A DNA stretch of 15,214 bases from contig DGIN01000086.1 in NCBI GenBank assembly GCA_002387325.1, positions 1 through 15,214 on the forward strand, in the 5' to 3' direction. Position 1 is the stretch's first letter; each line of letters starts with the position of its first letter. Below the pieces are notes generated by a model, which made no database searches, was not told the origin of the DNA, and saw nothing but the letters and a program-made list of their open reading frames with translations. Below are positions 1-7,505 of this stretch, piece after piece. A program made the position numbers and the translations under genes. The stretch comes from Bacteroidales bacterium UBA4621 (GTDB taxonomy: Bacteria > Bacteroidota > Bacteroidia > Bacteroidales > Paludibacteraceae).

Positions 1-53
1 GAAAAAACTCAACAGAAGACCACGAGAAAAATTGAACTTTTCAACCCCGAAAG

Positions 54-84
54 ATTGCTTCTTCAATTATTTTCCCTAACTTTG
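54..84 (+). promoter_or_regulatory. Candidate distal promoter of the gltX operon (P1)
   Basis: A -7 element TAACTTTG at 77-84 is preceded after 19 bp by ATTG at 54-57. This fits the Bacteroidota sigma-ABfr pattern (TTTG, about 19-20 bp, TAnnTTTG). It lies about 150 bp before gltX, so it would give a long leader. It could instead start an unseen small transcript. Confidence 0.45.
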
Positions 85-163
85 CACAAAATTGCATTTG
101 CTATTGGACAGTACCCCGAAAACTCATAAAACAAAATAAGAGGGAAAGAGGGGAAGCATTGTT

Positions 164-195
164 ATTGCGCATATCAGAAAATTGTTGTAACTTTG
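164..195 (+). promoter_or_regulatory. Proximal promoter of the gltX operon (P2)
   Basis: A -7 element TAACTTTG at 188-195 is spaced exactly 20 bp from a -33-like ATTG at 164-167. Transcription would start near 202, giving a leader of about 35-40 nt to the gltX ATG at 239. The 16-mer TGTAACTTTGCAGGCT spanning this element is repeated exactly at the bamD promoter. Confidence 0.7.
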
Positions 196-238
196 CAGGC
201 TAATTGACAGATAGACTAATTTTACAAAATTGATTGAT

Positions 239-1816
239 ATGGTTCGTGTTCGTTTTGCGCCCAGTCCAACCGGTGCATTGCATATCGGCGGTGTTCGTAC
301 CGCGTTGTACAACTACCTTTTTGCCCGCCAGCACGGTGGTGTGCTGCTGCTCCGTATAGAGGATACCGATTCGACCCGTTTTGTGCCTGGTGCGGAGGAG
401 TATATCACGGAGGCGCTGGACTGGTTAGGCATCGAGATAGACGAGGGTATCTGCAAGGAAGCCCCCAACGGAAAGGGTCCGCACGGACCGTACCGCCAGA
501 GCGAGCGGCGTGAGATTTACCACCGGTACGTAAAGCAACTGCTTGACTCGGGACATGCGTATATTGCATTCGACACCCCGGAAGAGTTGGAGGCGAAGCG
601 TGCGGAGATACCTAATTTCCAGTACGATGCGCGTACTCGCGGTCAGATGCTCAACTCACTGACGCTTTCCAAAGAGGAAGTGGAAGTGCGTATTGAGCGC
701 GGGGACAAGTATGTAGTGCGTTTTTTGGTGGAGCCTAACGAGGAGGTTCACGTGCATGATTTGATTCGGGGGGAGGTGGTGATTAACTCGAACATATTAG
801 ACGACAAAGTGCTGTACAAGTCGGCTGACGATTTGCCCACTTACCATCTTGCGAATATAGTGGACGATCATCTAATGGAGATTACGCACGTTATCCGCGG
901 CGAGGAATGGCTGCCTTCAGCACCTCTCCACGTGCTGCTTTACCGTGCATTCGGTTGGGCAGACAGTATGCCTCAGTTTGCGCATCTGCCCTTGCTTCTG
1001 AAGCCCGACGGCAACGGCAAACTGAGCAAGCGTGACGGTGACCGGTTGGGTTTCCCTGTATTTCCGCTGGAGTTCCGCAACCCGAAAGACGGGAGTGTGT
1101 CGTCGGGTTACCGCGAGAGCGGTTACTTTCCTGAGGCGGTGATTAACTTTCTGGCTCTGCTGGGCTGGCACAACACGGGCGACCAAGAGTTGTACACGAT
1201 GGAGGAGTTGAAACAGCAGTTCTCTCTTGAGCGTGTGAGCAAGGCGGGTGCGAAATTCGACTTTGAGAAAGCCAAATGGTTCAACCACCAGTATTTGCAG
1301 CGGAAGAGCAATGAGGAGTTGGCAGAGTTGTTTATGCCCGTATTGGCGCAGCACGGTGTAAGACCTCCCCTAACCCCTCCTTCAGAGGAGGGGGATGCAG
1401 AGTCTGCAAAGGCTTTCAAAGAAAAGGTTGCCAAGGTGATTGGGCTGACGAAAGAGCGCGTGAACTTTGTGCGGGAGTTGTGGGAGCAGACGAATTTCTT
1501 CTTTGTCGCCCCGAGTGAGTATGACGAGAAGTCGCTCAAGAAGCGTTGGAAGGAAGACAGTCCGCGCCAAATGGAGGAGTTGCTGGCATTGTTAGAGTCT
1601 CAGGAGGATTGGTCGTCAGAGGCGTTGGACGCAACAGTTATGCCCTGGATAGAGGCGAAGGGGTATGGTGTAGGTATTGTGATGAATGCATTCCGTATCT
1701 GTCTGGTTGGTGCCGCCCGCGGTCCGCATATATGGGCGATTACCGACATACTTGGCAAAGAAGAGACTCTCCGCCGTATGCGCACGGCACTAACCGTTCT
1801 TAATCCACAGTTATGA
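239..1816 (+). CDS. gltX: Glutamyl-tRNA synthetase
   Basis: Class I aminoacyl-tRNA synthetase that charges tRNA-Glu with glutamate in the cytoplasm; 525 residues from the ATG at 239. The N-terminus carries the [13 protein letters not shown] signature (HIGH-type motif at about residues 15-18), followed by RIEDTD. The KMSKS-type motif is K261-L-S-K-R. The body matches the Bacteroidales form of the enzyme as I remember it, including GYRESGY and the FNH segment. I chose ATG 239 over the in-frame TTG at 230 because the protein then begins [10 protein letters not shown], as family members do. About residues 374-392 in the anticodon-binding half are an in-frame insertion encoded by a palindromic repeat ([12 protein letters not shown]); relatives I recall go straight from HGV to the next helix. 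The stop overlaps the gmk start, so the two are cotranscribed and probably translationally coupled. Confidence 0.97.
   Translation: MVRVRFAPSPTGALHIGGVRTALYNYLFARQHGGVLLLRIEDTDSTRFVPGAEEYITEALDWLGIEIDEGICKEAPNGKGPHGPYRQSERREIYHRYVKQLLDSGHAYIAFDTPEELEAKRAEIPNFQYDARTRGQMLNSLTLSKEEVEVRIERGDKYVVRFLVEPNEEVHVHDLIRGEVVINSNILDDKVLYKSADDLPTYHLANIVDDHLMEITHVIRGEEWLPSAPLHVLLYRAFGWADSMPQFAHLPLLLKPDGNGKLSKRDGDRLGFPVFPLEFRNPKDGSVSSGYRESGYFPEAVINFLALLGWHNTGDQELYTMEELKQQFSLERVSKAGAKFDFEKAKWFNHQYLQRKSNEELAELFMPVLAQHGVRPPLTPPSEEGDAESAKAFKEKVAKVIGLTKERVNFVRELWEQTNFFFVAPSEYDEKSLKKRWKEDSPRQMEELLALLESQEDWSSEALDATVMPWIEAKGYGVGIVMNAFRICLVGAARGPHIWAITDILGKEETLRRMRTALTVLNPQL
1364..1395 (+). repeat. Palindromic dispersed repeat inserted in frame in gltX
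   Basis: A C-rich then G-rich 32-bp segment contains a perfect 7-bp inverted repeat, CCCCTCC (1374-1380) and GGAGGGG (1387-1393), around a 6-nt loop. It reads in frame as [12 protein letters not shown] within gltX. Sequences of the form CCTCCCCTAACCCCTCC with a G-rich partner are familiar to me as dispersed repeats in Bacteroidota genomes; that is recall, not a search. It has no second full copy in this window. Confidence 0.7.
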
Positions 1817-2367
1817 TATTGATATTCAGTGCCCCGAGCGGTGCGGGCAAATCGACTCTGGTGAATTACCTGTTAGGCAAGCGCGACGACCTGGAGTTCT
1901 CCATTTCAGCGACCACCCGTGCGCCTCGCGGTCAGGAGCAGAACGGACGGGAATACTATTTTATCAGCAATCAGGAGTTTGAGAGACTGATAGCAGAGGG
2001 CAAATTAGTGGAATGGGAGCAGGTTTATTCCGGTACTTACTACGGCACTCTCAAGAGCGAGATAGAGCGTATAGAGGGTGCTGGGCATCATGTGGTGTTT
2101 GACGTGGATGTGAAAGGGGGGATTAACCTGAAGCGTATATTCGGCGATCGTGCCAAATCGTTCTTTGTGGCTCCCCCGTCGGTGGAAGAACTGCGAAAGC
2201 GTTTGATTGGTCGTGCGACCGACAGCCCTGAAAAGATAGAAGAGCGCGTTGCCAAAGCCGCCACCGAGATGGAAGATGCGCCGTATTTCGATTGTATCAT
2301 TGTCAATAACGATTTGGCTTCGGCGGAGAAACAATTGGACAAGGAGGTTAGTGATTTTCTCGGATAA
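1813..2367 (+). CDS. gmk: Guanylate kinase
   Basis: Cytoplasmic kinase that transfers phosphate from ATP to GMP to form GDP. The 184-residue length is slightly short of the usual 190-205. The P-loop is [10 protein letters not shown] at residues 6-15. The GMP-binding region follows with [14 protein letters not shown] and the YYF segment, then [14 protein letters not shown], and the core strand [10 protein letters not shown]. The lid region follows the RLIGRATDS segment. The ATG overlaps the gltX stop as ATGA (1813-1816), a typical coupled arrangement. A 118-bp gap rich in TTAATT motifs separates it from nadD, and a gmk-nadD neighbourhood is familiar in Bacteroidales. No separate promoter is visible. 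Confidence 0.96.
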   Translation: MILIFSAPSGAGKSTLVNYLLGKRDDLEFSISATTRAPRGQEQNGREYYFISNQEFERLIAEGKLVEWEQVYSGTYYGTLKSEIERIEGAGHHVVFDVDVKGGINLKRIFGDRAKSFFVAPPSVEELRKRLIGRATDSPEKIEERVAKAATEMEDAPYFDCIIVNNDLASAEKQLDKEVSDFLG

Positions 2368-2392
2368 AACTCCGGTTGTATCTACTTGGTCT

Positions 2393-2485
2393 CCGTTAAT
2401 TGCCGTTAATTAATCGTTAATTTTTCCATTAAAGACCATATAAAAGTTCATTGAAAAAGAATCCGTTAATTGCACATTCTCCACA
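2393..2485 (+). repeat. Degenerate TTAATT repeat tract before nadD
   Basis: The gmk-nadD gap contains CCGTTAATTG, CCGTTAATTAATCG, GTTAATTTT and again CCGTTAATTGCACATT, ending in CCACATTG, whose TTG is the nadD start codon. The ending parallels the GTTAATTGTACATTG sequence that starts coaBC. The 7-bp phasing is less regular here than at the other sites. Confidence 0.6.
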
Positions 2486-3055
2486 TTGAAAATCGGTATT
2501 TACGGCGGGTCTTTCAACCCTGTTCATTTCGGTCATACGGGGTTGGCGAGGTGGGTGGCAGAGCACACCGACTTGGACGAAGTATGGATGATGGTCAGTC
2601 CGAGCAATCCGCTGAAAGACAGTCATATCCTCGCCGATGAGCGGGTACGTTTGGAGCAAGTGCGCGAAGCCGTAGAGGCGATACCGCACGTAAAAGTGTC
2701 CGATTTTGAGTTTCACTTACCCCGTCCGAGTTACACCGCCCATACGCTTCGTGCGCTGAGCGAGGCTTATCCCGAACACACGTTCACCCTGATTATAGGC
2801 GCGGACAACATAGTTATTTTCGACCAATGGCGCGAATGGGAATATATACTCACGCATTACCGCCTTTTTGTCTATCCGCGACACGGTGAGCAATGCACAA
2901 AGCACAATGCACAATGCACGATGAGTTCTGTAATTGAGCGATTGGCAGCCACGGTCAGTCAAGATACGGGGCTGGATATATATGGTATTGTTTACCTTTA
3001 TGACGCCCCTTATTTCGACATTTCCAGCACAGAACTCCGCAATGCAAAGAAATGA
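2486..3055 (+). CDS. nadD: Nicotinate-nucleotide adenylyltransferase with shortened C-terminus
   Basis: Transfers AMP from ATP to nicotinate mononucleotide to make deamido-NAD, the penultimate step of NAD synthesis. The nucleotidyltransferase motif GGSFNPVHFGH is at residues 7-17. PSNPLK, the IIGADN segment, WREWEYI and the late ISSTELR motif (179-185) all fit NadD. The only start that gives the usual MKIGIYGGSFNP beginning is TTG at 2486, inside repeat-like sequence. Two oddities stand out. Residues about 136-146 are encoded by a 7-bp repeat array and read QCTKHNAQCTM. The protein also stops 4 residues after ISSTELR, where relatives continue for about 20 more to a conserved tail; past the TGA the frame stays open for 14 codons (to TAA at 3098), reading VVQYVI first. 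It probably still works because NAD synthesis is essential, but that is inference. Confidence 0.9.
   Translation: MKIGIYGGSFNPVHFGHTGLARWVAEHTDLDEVWMMVSPSNPLKDSHILADERVRLEQVREAVEAIPHVKVSDFEFHLPRPSYTAHTLRALSEAYPEHTFTLIIGADNIVIFDQWREWEYILTHYRLFVYPRHGEQCTKHNAQCTMSSVIERLAATVSQDTGLDIYGIVYLYDAPYFDISSTELRNAKK
2891..2918 (+). repeat. 7-bp repeat array inside nadD (4 units)
   Basis: Four consecutive heptamers: CAATGCA, CAAAGCA, CAATGCA, CAATGCA. A fifth, CGATGAG, is degenerate. The array is in coding sequence and gives the residues HNAQCTM, the same peptide that the trmN array encodes in the same phase. Confidence 0.9.
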
Positions 3056-3129
3056 GTTGTCCAGTATGTTATCTATATGGCAGGCTTGTCTCCTGCATAA
3101 ACGCCTTTTGGCACGAAAATTGCGCAGCA

Positions 3130-3161
3130 TTTGCGTAGTTCGTTTTTTTTATGTAACTTTG
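3130..3161 (+). promoter_or_regulatory. Promoter of the bamD operon
   Basis: A perfect Bacteroidota consensus: TTTG at 3130-3133, 20-bp spacer, TAACTTTG at 3154-3161. Transcription should start near 3168, leaving only about 10 nt before the bamD ATG at 3179. The surrounding TGTAACTTTGCAGGCT is identical to the gltX P2 site. Confidence 0.8.
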
Positions 3162-3178
3162 CAGGCTCATTTCACAGA

Positions 3179-3982
3179 ATGAAGAACAAGTATTTTGCCA
3201 TATTGCTGATAGGTGTACTTTTTGCGAGTTGCGGGGAGTATCAGAAGATATTGAAATCGACCGATGCCGAATACAAGTATCAAAAAGCATTGGAGTATTT
3301 CAACGACAAGCAGTATGTAAAATCCCAGACGCTGTTAGACGATGTGGCATCATACTATCGCGGGACAGAGCGCAGCGAGGATGTGCTGGCTTACCTGGCA
3401 CGCAGTTATATGGGGCAGAAAGACTATACTTCTGCCGCCGACTATTACCAGGCTTACATCCGCAATTATCCGAAAGGCAAATATGCCATTGAGGCACGAT
3501 TCCAACTGGGGCATTGCTATTATCTTGATTCTCCCGATGCACGTCTCGACCAAGAGATTACGCGCAAAGCGATACAGTCGTTCACCGAGTTTGTGGAGTT
3601 ATATCCAGACAGCCCCTATGCCGAGCAGGCATACACCGAGATGGGTGAGATGTATGACAAGTTGGCACAGAAGGAGTATCTGAATGCGAAACTCTATTAT
3701 AATTTAGGTTCGTATTTGGGCAACAACTATCTGAGTTGCGAGATAGTGGCGAAAAATGCGCTGAAGACCTATCCGAGCAATTCGTATCAAGAGGAACTGA
3801 GCTGGCTGATTTTGCAAGCTAAATACCAGCAAGTGCTGATTTCGTTTGAGGACAAGAAATTGGAGCGTGCGCGAGATGCGCAAGACGAATACTACAGTTT
3901 TATTACCGAATACCCCGACTCGAAACACCGTTCAGCGGCGGACAAGATACTCAAAGACATCAGGAAAATAACGAAAGAATAA
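3179..3982 (+). CDS. bamD: BamD-type outer-membrane assembly lipoprotein
   Basis: Lipoprotein of the BAM complex that helps fold and insert beta-barrel proteins into the outer membrane; 267 residues. The start is ATG 3179, giving MKNKYFAILLIGVLFASC, a short lipoprotein signal with lipobox LFASC and Cys18 as the lipidated residue. Upstream in-frame codons lie before or within the promoter, so they are excluded. The body is a chain of TPR-like helices, seen in ALEYFNDKQY, YYQAYIRNYPKGKYA, FTEFVELYPDSPYAEQA and YYSFITEYPDSKHR, with the repeated YP(D/K)S-x-(Y/H) turns of the YfiO/BamD family. It heads a run with the omega-like subunit gene and coaBC, an order I know from other Bacteroidales. Confidence 0.94.
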   Translation: MKNKYFAILLIGVLFASCGEYQKILKSTDAEYKYQKALEYFNDKQYVKSQTLLDDVASYYRGTERSEDVLAYLARSYMGQKDYTSAADYYQAYIRNYPKGKYAIEARFQLGHCYYLDSPDARLDQEITRKAIQSFTEFVELYPDSPYAEQAYTEMGEMYDKLAQKEYLNAKLYYNLGSYLGNNYLSCEIVAKNALKTYPSNSYQEELSWLILQAKYQQVLISFEDKKLERARDAQDEYYSFITEYPDSKHRSAADKILKDIRKITKE

Positions 3983-4064
3983 GTCTGCGCATTGTTACGC
4001 AACAGTATATGTTCGGGCGCATTGACGCTGCGAACCGCAAACACAAAACCAAAGATACAAAGAT

Positions 4065-4397
4065 ATGGATTTCAAACAATCGAAAGCACCGACCAACACG
4101 ATTACCCGCGATATGAACAAGTTGGTAGAGCCTGTTGGCAACGTGTACGAGACCGTGGCAATCATTGCCAAGCGTGCAAATCAGATTAGTGCCGCACTCA
4201 AGAAAGAATTGGACAGCAAGTTGCAGGATTTCTCCACGCCCCAAGACTCTATGGACGAGACCTACGAGAACCAGGAGCAGATTGAGATTTCGCGTACTTA
4301 TGAGCGTCTGCCCAAACCGACGCTGCTGGCTACCGAGGAGTTTGTAGAAGACGACCTTGTATATAAGAGCAGCAACAAAGACGAAGCCCTGAAGTAA
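4065..4397 (+). CDS. rpoZ: RNA polymerase omega/Rpb6-like subunit, Bacteroidota type
   Basis: A small subunit (110 residues) that supports assembly of core RNA polymerase. The sequence matches the Bacteroidota form I recall: an N-terminal NTITRDMNKLVEPVGNVYE region, then IIAKRANQIS (the omega/Rpb6 helix motif), an acidic middle, ERLPKPTLLATEEF and an acidic/lysine tail. It lies 82 bp after bamD with no visible promoter or terminator between them, so it probably belongs to the bamD transcript. The ATG at 4065 is the only sensible start and is preceded by an A-rich stretch instead of a Shine-Dalgarno motif. The gene is followed by tandem repeats running into coaBC. Confidence 0.9.
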   Translation: MDFKQSKAPTNTITRDMNKLVEPVGNVYETVAIIAKRANQISAALKKELDSKLQDFSTPQDSMDETYENQEQIEISRTYERLPKPTLLATEEFVEDDLVYKSSNKDEALK

Positions 4398-4398
4398 C

Positions 4399-4433
4399 GG
4401 ACAAAGAACAATGGACAAAGAACAATGGACAAA
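4399..4433 (+). repeat. 14-bp tandem repeat GGACAAAGAACAAT, 2.5 copies
   Basis: Two exact copies (4399-4412, 4413-4426) and a partial third, beginning 2 nt after the rpoZ stop. The 14-bp unit is twice 7 bp, the period of the other arrays in the window. Confidence 0.9.
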
Positions 4434-4453
4434 AAATGGAAATGCTTTGCATA

Positions 4454-4488
4454 TTAATTGTTAATTCTTAATTGTTAATTGTACATTG
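4454..4488 (+). repeat. TTAATTG heptamer array containing the coaBC start
   Basis: Five perfectly phased 7-mers: TTAATTG, TTAATTC, TTAATTG, TTAATTG, TACATTG. The last three bases of unit five (4486-4488) are the TTG start of coaBC. Confidence 0.9.
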
Positions 4489-5709
4489 TTAGAGGGCAAG
4501 CACATATTGGTAGGTATCAGCGGCGGTATTGCTGCCTACAAAATTCCCGAACTGATACGCCTGCTGCGCAAAGCGGGGGCGGAAATAAGGGTGGCAACAA
4601 CCAAGAATGCGTTGGAGTTTGTTACCGAATTGACCTTGCAGACCCTATCGGGCTACAAGGTCTATTCTGATGTGTTTGCGGCTATCAACGAGCACTCCAC
4701 CGAGCATATATCCCTACCCGACTGGGCGGATTTGATGGTTGTGGCACCTGCTACCGCCAATGTACTTGGCAAGATGTGCAACGGCATAGCCGATGATGCA
4801 CTGACCACCACTTTTTGCGCGATGCGCAAGCCAGTGGTGATTGCTCCGGCGATGAACAACAAGATGTACCTCAGTCCCGCCACGCAAGAGGCGATGCAGC
4901 GTTTGTCGGGATGGGGAAACATCACGATGTTAGATTGTGCGGAGGGTGAGTTGGCTTGCGGCACAAGCGGTCGCGGGCGTATGCAGGAGCCTTCCGCCAT
5001 AGTAGAGGCTGTATATTATGCTCTGACGGAGAAAGATTTGTGCGGGAAACGTGTGCTAATCACCTCCGGTCCCACACAAGAGAAAATAGACCCCGTGCGC
5101 TATATCAGCAACTATTCCACCGGCAAGATGGGCAGTGCTCTGGCACAAGAATGCCTACGGCGCGGTGCTGAGGTAGTTGTTGTAACCGGACCGGCGCAAT
5201 ATGCCCCGACACGAATGGAATTATTCGGGGTATCATCCACTTTGCGTATTGTCCATGTCGGGTCAGCACAAGAAATGTACGAAGCGTGTATGCAAACGTT
5301 TCCGATGTGCAATATAGCCATTCTCTGCGCAGCGGTGGCGGATTTCACCCCCGAGGCAGTAGCACCGCAGAAGATAAAGAAACAGGCGGGTCAAGACACA
5401 CTGACGCTGACGCTGTGCAAGACACACGATATAGCCGCGTCTCTCGGACAGCAGAAGCACATAGACCAGATATTGGTGGGTTTTGCGCTCGAAACACATA
5501 ACGAAGAGAACAATGCACTGCACAAGATGACAGCGAAAGGATTAGATATGATTGTGCTGAACTCGCTGCAAGATACGGGGGCGGGGTTTGCCTGCGATAC
5601 CAACAAGGTTACCATCTACCACAGCGACGGACACCATATTGCCTACCCGTTAGAATCCAAACAGCAAGTGGCGCAAGACATAATACAATGCATAGTGCAT
5701 AATGCATAA
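4486..5709 (+). CDS. coaBC: Bifunctional phosphopantothenoylcysteine decarboxylase / phosphopantothenate-cysteine ligase
   Basis: Bifunctional CoA-biosynthesis enzyme of 407 residues. The N-terminal FMN-dependent CoaC part shows GISGGIAAYK (residues 10-19), the catalytic-type His74 in EHISLPDWAD, APAMNNKM (120-127) and Cys158 in LACGTSGRGRM. The C-terminal CoaB part shows ITSGPTQEKIDPVRYISN with STGKMG, and the later PQKIKKQ lysine motif. No ATG fits. The frame is closed upstream at 4462-4464, and TTG 4486 gives MLEGKHILVGISGG, as expected for the family; this start is the end of a heptamer array. The last residues (VHNA) and the stop come from another 7-bp array. The gene closes the bamD operon and is followed directly by a strong terminator. 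Confidence 0.95.
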   Translation: MLEGKHILVGISGGIAAYKIPELIRLLRKAGAEIRVATTKNALEFVTELTLQTLSGYKVYSDVFAAINEHSTEHISLPDWADLMVVAPATANVLGKMCNGIADDALTTTFCAMRKPVVIAPAMNNKMYLSPATQEAMQRLSGWGNITMLDCAEGELACGTSGRGRMQEPSAIVEAVYYALTEKDLCGKRVLITSGPTQEKIDPVRYISNYSTGKMGSALAQECLRRGAEVVVVTGPAQYAPTRMELFGVSSTLRIVHVGSAQEMYEACMQTFPMCNIAILCAAVADFTPEAVAPQKIKKQAGQDTLTLTLCKTHDIAASLGQQKHIDQILVGFALETHNEENNALHKMTAKGLDMIVLNSLQDTGAGFACDTNKVTIYHSDGHHIAYPLESKQQVAQDIIQCIVHNA

Positions 5710-5720
5710 TGTACAATGTA
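5686..5720 (+). repeat. NAATGYA heptamer array at the coaBC stop
   Basis: Five phased units: CAATGCA, TAGTGCA, TAATGCA, TAATGTA, CAATGTA. The coaBC stop TAA (5707-5709) is the first three bases of unit four. Bases 5696-5721 are identical over 26 bp to 13671-13646 on the other strand. Confidence 0.9.
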
Positions 5721-5723
5721 CCC

Positions 5724-5765
5724 AAGAGACTGCCTGACAATGTTGTCAAGCAGTCTCTTTTTGTT
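5724..5765 (+). terminator. Intrinsic terminator after coaBC
   Basis: AGAGACTGCCTGACA (5725-5739) pairs with TGTCAAGCAGTCTCT (5744-5758), a 15-bp stem with one mismatch and a short loop. It is followed by a T-rich run. Confidence 0.9.
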
Positions 5766-5823
5766 TCTCAGTAGTATCCTATGCCGCAAGCGGCAAGAAT
5801 AAAAGAAAAGTTCCTATTGTACA

Positions 5824-5958
5824 GAGACGCATCTTCACCAAATTCTATAAACTCTCCACACCCTATACGGCATACCTCGGACGGGGCGTCCGCGTCCCCG
5901 GTAGGAAATTAGTCCAACTCCTATGTAAACACCGCTTATGCTATGCAGAATCACCCGT
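5824..5958. repeat. Structured dispersed repeat, copy 1
   Basis: This segment aligns loosely along its length with 15071-15214. Shared landmarks in order are GAGACGC, a CG-rich hairpin followed by GCGTCCCC, GGAA near TTAGT/TTGGT, CTATGTA, and ATGC-G-A-CA-CCCGT at the end. The hairpin CGGACG-GGG-CGTCCG is at 5878-5892. Direction and function are unknown. It may be an untranslated structured element or a non-autonomous repeat. Confidence 0.6.
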
Positions 5959-6051
5959 TAATAACCCGTTGTATATTTTTTGCATAAACTTATATCAGGG
6001 GAGGGGGAAAAGAAAGGTTCTTTGTCTGATAGCCCCCCTTCATATGGAAAC

Positions 6052-6097
6052 AAAAAGCGGGAGGCTGCCTATTTGTAAGACAGCCTCCCGCTTTTTT
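6052..6097 (-). terminator. Intrinsic terminator after gdhA
   Basis: A 19-bp stem with one mismatch pairs 6052-6070 with 6078-6096 (core GCGGGAGGCTG / CAGCCTCCCGC). It has A-runs on one side and T-runs on the other, so it could act on both strands; it lies about 35 bp past the gdhA stop. Confidence 0.9.
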
Positions 6098-6132
6098 CTA
6101 TATTGTTCTATCGTTTTATTCTTTTATTTTTA

Positions 6133-7482
6133 TCACAGGATACCTTGTTCGAGCATGGCTTGTGCGACTTTCATAAAGCCTGCGATGTTGGCACCTTTGA
6201 CATAGTCGATCGTGCCATCGGGTTGTGTACCGAAGCGGACACACTGCTCGTGGATAGACTGCATGATATGGTGGAGCCGTTCGTCCACCTCTTTTGCCGT
6301 CCAACTGAGGTGCTCGGCGTTCTGCGTCATCTCGAGACCCGATGTGGCTACACCGCCTGCATTGACCGCCTTACCCGGCGCAAAGAGGACACCGTTGTGT
6401 TGGAAATAATGGATAGCACCGGGCTGGCAACCCATATTGCTAACCTCGCAGCAGCACCAGCATCCGTTGGCTTTCAGTTCGCGAGCGTCGTCTTCTCCCA
6501 ACTCGTTCTGGAAAGCGCATGGCAGTGCGATGTCGCACGGAACAGACCACGCTTTCTTGCCTGCTGTGAATGTAGCCTCTGCGGGGAACTTGTCCGCCAT
6601 ATCCTGCACTTTGTTGCGGTTGGAGGAGCGCATAACGAGCATATAGTTGATCATCTCCGGTGTGATACCGCCGGGGATATGGCATACGCCATCGGGACCG
6701 GAGATAGCGACCACTTTCGCCCCGAGTTCCGTAGCCTTGGTGGCAGCACCCCATGCCACATTGCCGAAGCCGGAGAGAGCCACTGTTTTGCCTTTGATGT
6801 CGTGTCCCGCTTTGTGGAGAAGGTGCTGTGTGAAATAGAGAGCACCGAAGCCCGTGGCCTCCGGACGGAGGATAGAGCCGCCCCATGTCATACCCTTGCC
6901 CGTGAGGACGCCTGTATGGTATTCGCGTGCGAGTTTCTGATACATACCGTTGAGGAAACCAATCTCGCGCCCGCCTACGCCTACATCGCCTGCAGGAATG
7001 TCCTGATCGGGACCGATACAATGCCACAATTCAAGCATAAACGCCTGACAGAAACGCATAATCTCGGCATCGGACTTGCCCACCGGGTCGAAATCCGAAC
7101 CGCCTTTGGCACCACCCATAGGGAGCGTGGTAAGGGCATTTTTGAAGGTCTGCTCGAAGCCTAAGAACTTGAGCATACTCGGTGTAACGGCTTTATGAAA
7201 ACGGAGACCGCCTTTGTAGGGACCGATAGCCGAATTGAACTGTACACGATAGCCGAGGTTGGTTTGCACCTGACCTTGGTCGTCAATCCACGTAACACGG
7301 AAAGTAAAGATACGGTCGGGTTCTACCATCCGTTCCACAATCTTCGCCTGTTCAAACTCAGGATGCTGATTGTACACTTCCTCGATAGATTCGAGTACCT
7401 CTTGGACGGCTTGCAGATACTCTGCCTCGCCCGGATGTTTCGCAGCCAACTGCTGCATGATTGTTTCGACTTTCATCGCCAT
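6133..7482 (-). CDS. gdhA: Glutamate dehydrogenase, hexameric bacterial (probably NADP-dependent) type
   Basis: Cytoplasmic enzyme that interconverts 2-oxoglutarate plus ammonium and glutamate; here probably assimilatory. The 449-residue length is typical of the hexameric small form. Visible motifs are RVTWIDDQGQVQ and NSAIGPYKGGLRFH (substrate-site lysine region), KNALTTLPMGGAKGGSDFDP (catalytic lysine loop), DIPAGDVGVGGREIG, and the Rossmann motif GFGNVA at about residues 238-243. NADP preference is inferred from similarity to Bacteroidales GdhA, not from a decisive residue. The start could be Met1 or Met3 (MAMKVE). It has its own consensus promoter, which overlaps the end of the histidine kinase gene upstream, a 5' leader with inverted repeats, and a strong terminator, so it can be expressed independently. 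Confidence 0.96.
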   Translation of the reverse strand: MAMKVETIMQQLAAKHPGEAEYLQAVQEVLESIEEVYNQHPEFEQAKIVERMVEPDRIFTFRVTWIDDQGQVQTNLGYRVQFNSAIGPYKGGLRFHKAVTPSMLKFLGFEQTFKNALTTLPMGGAKGGSDFDPVGKSDAEIMRFCQAFMLELWHCIGPDQDIPAGDVGVGGREIGFLNGMYQKLAREYHTGVLTGKGMTWGGSILRPEATGFGALYFTQHLLHKAGHDIKGKTVALSGFGNVAWGAATKATELGAKVVAISGPDGVCHIPGGITPEMINYMLVMRSSNRNKVQDMADKFPAEATFTAGKKAWSVPCDIALPCAFQNELGEDDARELKANGCWCCCEVSNMGCQPGAIHYFQHNGVLFAPGKAVNAGGVATSGLEMTQNAEHLSWTAKEVDERLHHIMQSIHEQCVRFGTQPDGTIDYVKGANIAGFMKVAQAMLEQGIL

Positions 7483-7505
7483 TATATTTAAGGGGTTGTT
7501 TTTAG

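Larger units (their letters stand above)
5710..6132. other. Non-coding region between coaBC and gdhA
   Basis: No convincing gene in 423 bp. It holds the end of the heptamer array, the coaBC terminator, a small palindrome TGCCGCAAGCGGCA (5782-5795), the structured repeat copy at 5824-5958, a G-rich run opposed by a C-rich run (about 6000-6040), and the gdhA terminator. Flanking genes converge on it. Confidence 0.8.

Noticed and set aside
230..238. TTG start of gltX adding three residues
   Set aside because: ATG 239 gives the family-typical beginning [10 protein letters not shown].
5782..5795. TGCCGCAAGCGGCA as a second terminator or operator
   Set aside because: The loop would be only 2 nt with no T run, and nothing else supports a role.
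5969..6205. Possible small gene across the coaBC-gdhA gap
   Set aside because: It runs through the gdhA terminator hairpin into the gdhA 3' end; the composition is not protein-like.
6103..7164. Long open frame (353 codons) antisense to gdhA
   Set aside because: It lies opposite an unmistakable GdhA and has no start context or recognisable family.
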